A model generated the notes under the pieces. It searched no databases, had not been told where the DNA came from, and saw only the letters and a program-made list of their open reading frames with translations. Below, piece by piece: positions 7,234 through 12,555 of a stretch of DNA of 12,555 nucleotides (positions are counted from its first letter, which is position 1; each line of letters begins with the position of its first letter). This DNA comes from Clostridiales bacterium. Its GTDB lineage: Bacteria; Bacillota; Clostridia; Lachnospirales; Anaerotignaceae. Where the stretch lies: the NCBI GenBank assembly GCA_021202325.1, contig JAJQDF010000118.1, positions 1 through 12,555 on the forward strand, written 5' to 3'. The position numbers were made by a program, and so were the translations under genes.

Positions 7234-7794
7234 ATGGAATATTACGCTGAATATAAAAAGGGCAGAGATTTGGCTTGGCAGGCGCTCATTAAGAGCGGCA
7301 CAAGCTCTTTGCCGGTAAACTTGAAAACTGTGGCCGACAGCTACGGTATAACAGTCATTTCCTTCAAAAAAGCCGAGGAGGACGGCATTATGCCGCAAAA
7401 CAAGTCAAAACGGAAGGTGCTTGTGAGAAACATAAAGGGCAGAACCACTGTCTTTGTAAACTCCAAGGGGCTTGGCAAAGGCGAAACACGGTTCCTTATA
7501 GCCAAGGGAATAGGCCTGTGCCTTATTGCAAAAAAGCCGTGGATTCCGACCAGATATGAATCCTATGCCGCAAAGGTATTCGCCCGAGACCTGCTTATGC
7601 CGGCAACTGTGCTTTTCAGTATAGGGGCAGAAAGCCCGTCGGATATTGCGGTCATTTGCGAAACGGCTTTGGAGGATGCCGAGACCAGAGCAGTAAGAAT
7701 GTCGGAGCTGAGGGAAAGAAACAAATTCAATCAGCACCCTTTGGAACAGCAGACCAAGGAACAATTCAAGAAATTCATAGAAGAAAGGGCTTGA
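7234..7794 (+). CDS. ImmA/IrrE-like protein with a destroyed zinc site (pseudo-peptidase)
   Basis: A 186-residue protein with the layout of clostridial ImmA/IrrE metallopeptidases: an N-terminal VNLKTVADSYGITV segment (28-41), the region that normally reads RFTIAHELGH (here RFLIAKGIGL, 86-95), a FARDLLMP motif (116-123), then SDIAVICETALEDAETRAVRM (136-156) and the tail HPLEQQTKEQFKKFIEE that this clade usually carries. All three zinc-site positions are changed: HExxH reads KGIGL (91-95), and the third-ligand Glu four residues before F116 is A112. The only histidine in the protein is H168. It should therefore have no peptidase activity. It starts 13 bases after the activase fusion, with a weak AGGG ribosome site, so it is probably co-transcribed. 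Role unknown; it might bind a protein partner. The reading frame is intact, so it is not an obvious pseudogene. Confidence 0.78.
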   Translation: MEYYAEYKKGRDLAWQALIKSGTSSLPVNLKTVADSYGITVISFKKAEEDGIMPQNKSKRKVLVRNIKGRTTVFVNSKGLGKGETRFLIAKGIGLCLIAKKPWIPTRYESYAAKVFARDLLMPATVLFSIGAESPSDIAVICETALEDAETRAVRMSELRERNKFNQHPLEQQTKEQFKKFIEERA

Positions 7795-7823
7795 CGAATC
7801 ACCGCCAAGCCCTTTTAAATTTT
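7784..7823 (+). terminator. Terminator hairpin overlapping the stop codon, between convergent genes
   Basis: A perfect 10-bp stem AAAGGGCTTG (7784-7793) / CAAGCCCTTT (7806-7815) with a 12-base loop is followed by TTAAATTTT. The TGA stop of the upstream gene (7792-7794) lies at the end of the left arm. Read on the minus strand the same hairpin follows the alcohol dehydrogenase stop and is trailed by TTCTTCT, so it may terminate both operons. Confidence 0.8.
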
Positions 7824-7830
7824 ACATCGA

Positions 7831-8985
7831 TTACAGCGCCTTATTATAAATATTGACTATGTCTTCCTTTGTCAGCGGCATATAGCAGCCTTCGCAGAAG
7901 CGGACACAATCGGCGGCCATTTCCTCAAAGTGGGTGCTGTCAATGCCTATTTCGCTGAGCTTGGAGGGCATACCGAGGGATGAGAAAAAGGTCTTTGTTT
8001 TATCGATGGCGGCCGTTGCGGCTTTTATGTTGTCGTCCTCGATTATGTTCCATACGTTTCTGCCGTAGTCGGCAAACTGACTGACGGACTTTTCGTTCAG
8101 CACATATTCCATCCAAACCGGTGTCAATATTGCCAGTCCTATGCCGTGGGTAATGTCATAGTAGGCCGAAAGCTCATGCTCAATGGGATGAACGCACCAT
8201 GAAACCTCTGCGCCGTAGCTGAGAAGGCCGTTCAAAGCCAGTGATGAGCACCACATGAGGTTGGCACGGGCATCGTAGTTGTCGGGGGTTTCCAGCGCTA
8301 TGGGAGCATACTCTATTACGGTCTTGAGCAGTGCTTCGGAAATATGTCTTTGAAGGTTTGTGCCCTCAACATTGGTAAAGTAGCTCTCGAATATATGGCT
8401 CATTATGTCAACGGCGCCGGCGGCCGTCTGCTTTTTGGAAACCGTGAATGTATATTCGGGATCGAGTATGGCCATTTTGGGCTTTATATAGTCTGAGCAA
8501 ATATCCATTTTGGAATTTATTGTGGGATCTGATATAACCGTGGAATTGTCCATTTCCGAGCCTGTGGCGGCCAAAGTAAGCACACAGTATATGGGGAGGG
8601 CGCCCTTTATAAGACTGCTGTCAAGCATGAGATCCCAGGGATCGCCGCCGTAAACTACGCCTGCGGCAATGAGCTTTGCACAATCAATGCTGCTTCCTCC
8701 GCCGACAGCCAAAAGCATGTCAACGGAATTTTTTTTGCATATCTCTATGCCTTTACGGACAAGCTGTACCCTCGGATTGGGCGTAACTCCGCCAAGCTCG
8801 AACACTTCAAGACCGGCATCGCCCATATATTTCATAGCGGCATCATATATGCCGTTTTTCTTTATGCTTCCTCCGCCGTACACCATAAGAACCCTGCTTC
8901 TGCTTTCCTTAAGCTCTGAAAGGTGGGAAATCTGTCCTTTTCCGAAATGTATAACTGTGGGAACGGAATATGTAAAATTATTCAT
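7831..8985 (-). CDS. Iron-containing alcohol dehydrogenase, YqhD/BdhA-type
   Basis: NAD(P)H-dependent alcohol/aldehyde oxidoreductase of the group-III family, 384 residues. It opens with the butanol-dehydrogenase-type sequence NFTYSVPTVIHFGKGQI. It has a cofactor loop YGGGSIKKNG (36-45) like that of NADPH-using YqhD and the GGGSSIDCAK motif (95-104). The four metal-ligand positions D193, H197, H266 and H280 keep the YqhD spacing, with an extra H270 in HPIEHEL. I chose the ATG at 8985 rather than the one at 9006 because AGGAGG (9000-8995) lies 9 bases before it. Such enzymes often reduce butyraldehyde or other short or toxic aldehydes; the physiological substrate cannot be told. It has its own promoter and is convergent with the preceding operon, so it is probably a single-gene unit. 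Confidence 0.92.
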   Translation of the reverse strand: MNNFTYSVPTVIHFGKGQISHLSELKESRSRVLMVYGGGSIKKNGIYDAAMKYMGDAGLEVFELGGVTPNPRVQLVRKGIEICKKNSVDMLLAVGGGSSIDCAKLIAAGVVYGGDPWDLMLDSSLIKGALPIYCVLTLAATGSEMDNSTVISDPTINSKMDICSDYIKPKMAILDPEYTFTVSKKQTAAGAVDIMSHIFESYFTNVEGTNLQRHISEALLKTVIEYAPIALETPDNYDARANLMWCSSLALNGLLSYGAEVSWCVHPIEHELSAYYDITHGIGLAILTPVWMEYVLNEKSVSQFADYGRNVWNIIEDDNIKAATAAIDKTKTFFSSLGMPSKLSEIGIDSTHFEEMAADCVRFCEGCYMPLTKEDIVNIYNKAL

Positions 8986-9016
8986 ATGAATCAACCTCCT
9001 GAACATGTTTGTATTA

Positions 9017-9045
9017 AGTATATCTCAAATAAATTTTGTTGTAAA
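9017..9045 (-). promoter_or_regulatory. Predicted promoter of the alcohol dehydrogenase gene
   Basis: Minus-strand TTTACA (9045-9040) and TATACT (9022-9017) are separated by 17 bases. Transcription would begin near 9010, leaving a leader of about 25 bases that contains the AGGAGG site. Confidence 0.55.
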
Positions 9046-9057
9046 CCAATCAATTTA

Positions 9058-9095
9058 TTCATTAATAAAGAGGATTGGAACATTCCAACCCTCTT
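9058..9095 (-). terminator. Terminator of the ECF S component - aminotransferase operon
   Basis: On the minus-strand RNA, arms 9095-9083 and 9080-9068 (AAGAGGGTTGGAA / TTCCAATCCTCTT) form a 13-bp stem with one G-U pair and a very small loop, followed by TTATTAAT. The hairpin is strong but the T-run is only moderate. It starts 7 bases beyond the aminotransferase stop and separates that operon from the alcohol dehydrogenase promoter. Confidence 0.75.
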
Positions 9096-9102
9096 AAGTG
9101 CA

Positions 9103-10254
9103 TTAGTCAAATACAATTTCTACGTTATTCATTTCTTCCATGAATATATCATACATATTTGTTTTTACGGGATAGCCCAGCTTAGCCAATGTCTTGTCCA
9201 AAGCCATGAATGTTTCGGCCATATCCCTGATATTGGCATTTTCGCCCATATGGCCTATCCTTATGACCTTGCCGCCCAGAACGTCAAAGCTTCCGGCAAT
9301 AAGTATGTTGTAGTCGTCCTTCATTGTGTCGAGAATCTGCCTGTCGGTAAGTCCTTCGGGAACGCGGAAAACCGTTACCGTGTCGCAGTAGCCTGCTTTG
9401 GGGTAGAGCTCAAGTCCGGCGGATGTAACTGCCTTCCTAGATGCCTCGGCAATAATTCTGTGTCTGTCATATATGGTTCGGTCAAACAAAACATTTTTAA
9501 GCGCCTTGTTGAGCCCCAGTATGTCGCTGATAGGCATTGTGTAGGGGAACCATTTGTCCTTGTAGTAATCCTTAAATGTAAGAATGTTGCAGTAGAACGA
9601 AGCGATTGGTGTCTTTCTTTCAAGCATTGACTTCATGGCATCATTGCTTACAGCAATCATGGTAAGTCCCGGAGGCGCCGAAAGGGCCTTCTGAGAGCCC
9701 ATGCAGCAGATGTCTATTTGGCTTTTGTCCACATCAAGCGGAACTCCGAAGGAGGCGGAAACGGTGTCAACCACAGTCATCATGCCAAATTCCTTAAGCA
9801 GGGGGCATATAGAAGAAACATCGTTTAACATTCCGCTGGGAGTGTCGCTGTGAACGACTGTGGCATATTTGAAGTCGTGGTCGCCTTCAAGATATTTTCT
9901 CAGCTCATCGGGATTTATCGATTCCCTGTAATCCTTAGTGTAAAGCACCGGTTCGCCGCCGTATATTTTTACGAAGTCGGCAAAGCCCTTTCCGTATATG
10001 CCGTTGTCAATGACAAGAACTCTGTCACTGGCTTCCGTAAGGGAGGCGCAGGCAGCCTCAAGACCGAGGATGCCTTCGCCGGAGAGAATATAAACATTTC
10101 CTGTTGAATTTATGATATGTGCGATCATATCGCAGGTTGATTTGTAATATTCGGCAAAATCCGTGTCGATGTCCGGATTGGTAGTCATAAGACTTCTTGC
10201 CGCCCTAACGTTGTCCCTGACCTGAGTGGGACCGGGTGTCATAATTTTGTACAT
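9103..10254 (-). CDS. Class-V aminotransferase of the AGT family, pyridoxamine-pyruvate aminotransferase-like
   Basis: 383 residues with the fold-type I signatures of the alanine-glyoxylate/serine-pyruvate group: TPGPTQV (6-12), NGIYGKGF (84-91), HSDTPSG (135-141), VVDTVSASFG (161-170), the Schiff-base lysine in GSQKALSAPPG (K189), and the carboxylate-binding Arg in IRIGHMG (R332). The loop normally reading SGSGx, whose Ser helps hold the PLP phosphate, reads SGEGILGLEAA, with Glu60 in that place and Ile62 where human AGT has His83. Glu at this point, GIYGKGF and APPGLTM recall Mesorhizobium loti pyridoxamine-pyruvate aminotransferase, which uses unphosphorylated pyridoxamine as substrate (comparison from memory). 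The Arg which I recall nine residues before the conserved Arg in that enzyme is Phe323 here. AGGAG at 10267-10263 supports the start. It lies 31 bases after the ECF S gene. A generic alanine-glyoxylate-type aminotransferase is the alternative. Confidence 0.85.
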   Translation of the reverse strand: MYKIMTPGPTQVRDNVRAARSLMTTNPDIDTDFAEYYKSTCDMIAHIINSTGNVYILSGEGILGLEAACASLTEASDRVLVIDNGIYGKGFADFVKIYGGEPVLYTKDYRESINPDELRKYLEGDHDFKYATVVHSDTPSGMLNDVSSICPLLKEFGMMTVVDTVSASFGVPLDVDKSQIDICCMGSQKALSAPPGLTMIAVSNDAMKSMLERKTPIASFYCNILTFKDYYKDKWFPYTMPISDILGLNKALKNVLFDRTIYDRHRIIAEASRKAVTSAGLELYPKAGYCDTVTVFRVPEGLTDRQILDTMKDDYNILIAGSFDVLGGKVIRIGHMGENANIRDMAETFMALDKTLAKLGYPVKTNMYDIFMEEMNNVEIVFD

Positions 10255-10285
10255 AGTACCAACTCCTAAAAATAAAACTGCCGAA

Positions 10286-10819
10286 TTAAAGCATTGCCTT
10301 TGTTATCTGCTTTTTAAGCGGTTTTGCAACGATTAAAGTAATAATGCCGGCTGCAGTTACCTGAATGATGTTTCCGGGAATGCTGGCAACGGGAATTATC
10401 AGATTCTGATAGATAATAGCCTCGGCAATATAATATCCGACAATCTTTATTATAAGCGCTAAAATAATTGCAATCAAGTACCAGAATAATGTATTGTGTT
10501 CTTCTTTTTCTGTTATTGCTCCAACAACATAGCCCATTATGCCGACTACTACAAATGTGAACGGAGCCCAAAGAGCCCAGCCTGAGAACAGGTCAAAGAG
10601 AGCCATTCCGAAGGCGCCGGAAATCATACCGGTCTTTTTGCCGAAAATAATTGCCGCAAGGAAAAGAGGAACATTTCCTAGATGAATAAGTCCGCCGTTA
10701 GCCGCTATTGGCAGTCTGATGTTTATAAAGCCTGTGGCTAAAAATACAAGGGCGATGGCTATGCCGTTTACCGCCACTGATTTAACTGATGATTTTGATT
10801 TTACCGCTGTATTGCTCAT
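10286..10819 (-). CDS. ECF transporter S component, vitamin-type (possibly for a B6 vitamer)
   Basis: Substrate-binding membrane subunit of an energy-coupling factor vitamin importer, 177 residues with about five to six hydrophobic helices. Features: alanine-rich first helix (15-33), the NGGLIHLGNVPLF loop (41-53) with following helix IIFGKKTG (57-64), LFDLFSGWALWAPFTFVVVGIMG (74-96, read in two parts), and a C-terminal helix ending in KPLKKQ. This resembles the riboflavin/HMP/pyridoxine S-component group. The start at 10819 is preferred over 10837 because GGGAGGA (10833-10827) sits about 7 bases ahead of it. No EcfA or EcfT genes are here, so it should share an energizing module encoded elsewhere (group II). 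Its divergent MocR-type regulator and following PLP-family aminotransferase point to pyridoxine, pyridoxal or pyridoxamine as cargo; that is inference. Confidence 0.82.
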   Translation of the reverse strand: MSNTAVKSKSSVKSVAVNGIAIALVFLATGFINIRLPIAANGGLIHLGNVPLFLAAIIFGKKTGMISGAFGMALFDLFSGWALWAPFTFVVVGIMGYVVGAITEKEEHNTLFWYLIAIILALIIKIVGYYIAEAIIYQNLIIPVASIPGNIIQVTAAGIITLIVAKPLKKQITKAML

Positions 10820-10866
10820 AAAAAATTCCTCCCTCATTAGTGTTAAGTATGTGTAAAAATCTCGTG

Positions 10867-10895
10867 TTGACTGTTGTCGTTATGTGCTCTATAAT
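10867..10895 (+). promoter_or_regulatory. Predicted promoter of the MocR-type regulator gene
   Basis: TTGACT (10867-10872), a 17-base spacer and a perfect TATAAT (10890-10895). Transcription would start near 10902, at the edge of the operator repeat, a placement typical of autorepression. Confidence 0.65.
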
Positions 10896-10919
10896 ACTAT
10901 TAAACTGGTTGTGTTAAAA
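10891..10919 (-). promoter_or_regulatory. Weak minus-strand promoter for the ECF S component operon
   Basis: The same AT-rich block read on the minus strand gives TATTAT (10896-10891) as a -10, but only poor -35 candidates (TTTAAC or TTTTAA at about 10919-10913). A weak -35 inside the operator fits a promoter that needs an activator; this is inference from position. Confidence 0.4.
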
Positions 10920-10930
10920 CTGCCAGTTTA
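10901..10930. promoter_or_regulatory. Operator-like inverted and direct repeat for the divergent regulator
   Basis: TAAACTGG (10901-10908) and CCAGTTTA (10923-10930) form a perfect 8-bp inverted repeat with a 14-base spacer. A second same-orientation copy, TTAAAACTG (10914-10922), lies inside the spacer, so TTAAACTG-like units also repeat in direct orientation about 14 bases apart. MocR-family regulators commonly bind such direct or inverted repeats. The block lies just downstream of the regulator's -10 and over the -35 position of the opposite promoter. Confidence 0.6.
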
Positions 10931-10966
10931 TAAAAATATTATGGTATCAGATGGAGGCGGTACGGC

Positions 10967-12364
10967 ATGATAACATTGAGAGACAGGAACAGCGGCGAAC
11001 CTATGTACTTGCAGATATATTCACAGCTTAAGGAAGAAATACAGGAGGGCAGGCTGAAAGCCGGAGATAAGCTGTTATCCAAGCGGAAAATGGCGGAAAG
11101 CCTCAATGTCAGCGTAAATACCGTGGAAACCGCCTACGGTCAGCTTTTGAGTGAGGGCTTCATTGAGGCGAGGCCGAAAAGCGGATATTATGTGAGCCAA
11201 ATTGAGGAATTTAACTTCGAAAACAAAAAGAAAGCCCCCGAAAGCGCCTCAAAAAAAGAGGAAAAAGAAAACGGCATAAGGATAAATTTTTCGACCGATG
11301 GCGTTGATTATGAGCATTTTCCGTATAATACATGGCGGAAGCTCATGAAAAACTGCTTCAATGAATATAACCCACGGGTGCTCAGAAGTGCTCCGCCGGA
11401 GGGGGACTATGAGCTGAGGAAGGCCATAGCCGCCCATGTGTACCGTGCCAGAGGGGTAAACTGTGCCCCGGAGCAGATAATAATAGGCGCCGGTATGGAC
11501 AACCTCATAAATACAGTAAGCGGAATACTGGGCACGGATTACAAAATAACTATGGAATATCCGGTATATTACGAGGCCTATTCCTTTATCAAGGCCTTGG
11601 GGCACAGCGTAGACCTCATACCGGTGGACGAGAGGGGAATAAAAACCGATCTTCTGCCGGACGATTCCGAAAGGGTGGTATATGTCACGCCGTCCCATCA
11701 GTTTCCGCTGGGCTTTACGATGCCTGCCGGACGGCGAGTAAAGCTGTTAAAGTGGGCATATGCCGAGGAAAACCGCTACATAATAGAGGACGACTACGAC
11801 AGCGAGTTTAGATATAATTCTAAGCCCATACCGTCGGTGCAGAGCATTGATATAAAGGGACGGGTTATATATATGGGAACATTTTCAAAGACGATTGCAC
11901 CTTCTGTCCGCATAAGCTTTATGGTTCTGCCCGAGGAGCTTCTCAAGTTCTATGATGAGAAATACACAAAATTTTCATCAGCAGTATCGGTACTGGAGCA
12001 AAACATACTTACGGCATTCATAAACGAGGGGCACTACGAAAGGCACCTCAACCGAATGAGGAAGCTCTACGGCGAAAAAAGAAACGTACTGCTCAATGAG
12101 CTTAAGCAGCTGGGCGGCAAGATAAAAATAAACGGTGAGAACGCCGGGCATTATTTTGCATTAAAGCTTTTAAACGGCCTTACCGAGGAGGAAATGATTC
12201 GCTTGGCAGAGGCCGAGGGCGTAAAGGTATATCCCATATCAAAATACTTTGTAAACGAAGTGCCGCCGAAATACATGAGCACGGTGCTTATAGGCTATGC
12301 GGAGCTTTCCGAAAAGGAAATAACAGAGGGCATAGGCATACTCAAGAGAGTATGGGGATTATAA
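10967..12364 (+). CDS. MocR/PdxR-type PLP-binding transcriptional regulator
   Basis: The 465-residue protein joins an N-terminal GntR-type winged helix to an aminotransferase-like sensor domain. The DNA-binding part (about 10-77) includes SKRKMAESLNVSVNTVETAY (38-57) and LLSEGFIEARPKSGYYVS (60-77). A charged Lys/Glu-rich linker (about 83-103) follows. The sensor domain keeps the PLP site: D275 and Y277 in IIEDDYDSEFRY, which bind the cofactor ring, and the Schiff-base lysine K308 in GTFSKTIAPS, 33 residues after D275 as I recall for GabR. GGAGG at 10953-10957 lies 9 bases before the ATG. Family members such as PdxR sense PLP and control vitamin B6 synthesis or uptake, while others (GabR, TauR) sense amino compounds. 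Its divergent position next to an ECF S component favours a B6-related role. It probably regulates itself and the opposite operon. Confidence 0.92.
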   Translation: MITLRDRNSGEPMYLQIYSQLKEEIQEGRLKAGDKLLSKRKMAESLNVSVNTVETAYGQLLSEGFIEARPKSGYYVSQIEEFNFENKKKAPESASKKEEKENGIRINFSTDGVDYEHFPYNTWRKLMKNCFNEYNPRVLRSAPPEGDYELRKAIAAHVYRARGVNCAPEQIIIGAGMDNLINTVSGILGTDYKITMEYPVYYEAYSFIKALGHSVDLIPVDERGIKTDLLPDDSERVVYVTPSHQFPLGFTMPAGRRVKLLKWAYAEENRYIIEDDYDSEFRYNSKPIPSVQSIDIKGRVIYMGTFSKTIAPSVRISFMVLPEELLKFYDEKYTKFSSAVSVLEQNILTAFINEGHYERHLNRMRKLYGEKRNVLLNELKQLGGKIKINGENAGHYFALKLLNGLTEEEMIRLAEAEGVKVYPISKYFVNEVPPKYMSTVLIGYAELSEKEITEGIGILKRVWGL

Positions 12365-12555
12365 GAAATTTGAATGAAAGAGCAAAATTATAAAGGTATT
12401 TTAATAATTCAGTTAATGCTTAATAGGCAAAGTTGGCTTTTTTCGGCTTTTTCCGCATTGTTTACCGCTAATAACCAATCGTTATATCTAAAAGACTTTT
12501 AATCGACATTTTTGTTGAACTGTTTGGTTTCGGGTGTTATACTTAACGTAGATTT
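12365..12555. other. AT-rich intergenic tail after the regulator
   Basis: No gene is supported in these 191 bases. There is no convincing terminator for the regulator gene; only an AT-only repeat (AATTAT 12386-12391 / ATAATT 12404-12409) and two GGC-T-run tracts near 12434-12452 are present. A short perfect repeat TAAAAG-A-CTTTTA is at 12489-12501, just before an outward promoter. Confidence 0.5.
12515..12543 (+). promoter_or_regulatory. Predicted promoter reading right out of the window
   Basis: TTGAAC (12515-12520), a 17-base spacer and TATACT (12538-12543) match a SigA promoter with one mismatch per box. The gene it would serve lies beyond the window. Confidence 0.5.

Noticed and set aside
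7831..8985. The alcohol dehydrogenase as part of the proposed vitamin B6 locus
   Set aside because: A strong terminator and its own promoter separate it from the aminotransferase, and known pyridoxine or pyridoxal dehydrogenases that I recall belong to other families.
12386..12409. A terminator for the regulator gene formed by AATTAT/ATAATT
   Set aside because: The stem is only six A-T pairs and no T-run follows, so it would not be a stable terminator.

Overview
The window looks like a chromosomal segment from an anaerobic Clostridia-type Firmicute. The supporting signs are strong AGGAGG-like ribosome binding sites, SigA-type promoters, a moderately AT-rich genome, a MetH without its reactivation domain, a 2-hydroxyacyl-CoA dehydratase/activase pair, a stand-alone ECF S component and a MocR-type regulator. 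No RNA gene, insertion sequence, phage gene or CRISPR array is visible. The exact genus cannot be read from this sequence.

Layout. (1) Positions 1-3991, minus strand: a tightly overlapping operon metF - separate MetH activation domain - metH, with a promoter near 4063-4092 and a terminator hairpin at 68-90. It carries out folate-linked, cobalamin-dependent remethylation of homocysteine. (2) Positions 4222-7823, plus strand: a three-gene operon. It encodes a 2-hydroxyacyl-CoA dehydratase-type subunit, a fused protein (second dehydratase-like subunit plus ATP-driven [4Fe-4S] activase), and a small protein of the ImmA/IrrE type that has lost all its metal ligands. It ends in a hairpin that contains the last stop codon. 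(3) Positions 7831-9045, minus strand: a single YqhD/BdhA-type iron-containing alcohol dehydrogenase with its own promoter. (4) Positions 9060-12364: a divergent unit. On the minus strand lie an ECF S component and a class-V aminotransferase resembling pyridoxamine-pyruvate aminotransferase. On the plus strand lies a MocR/PdxR-type PLP-binding regulator. The shared 147-base gap holds overlapping promoters and an inverted-repeat operator. Promoters reading outward lie at both edges of the window.

Most interesting points. The aminotransferase carries Glu60 where PLP-binding relatives have a phosphate-binding Ser. Together with the neighbouring transporter and PLP-sensing regulator, this suggests a small vitamin B6 uptake/salvage locus (inference). 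In the dehydratase operon, the fusion gene has a near-perfect internal Shine-Dalgarno and ATG exactly at the domain boundary, so it may yield both the fusion and a free activase. The locus has no CoA-transferase or fermentation genes, so its substrate is open. It could be an unassigned double-cubane-type reductase rather than an amino-acid fermentation enzyme.
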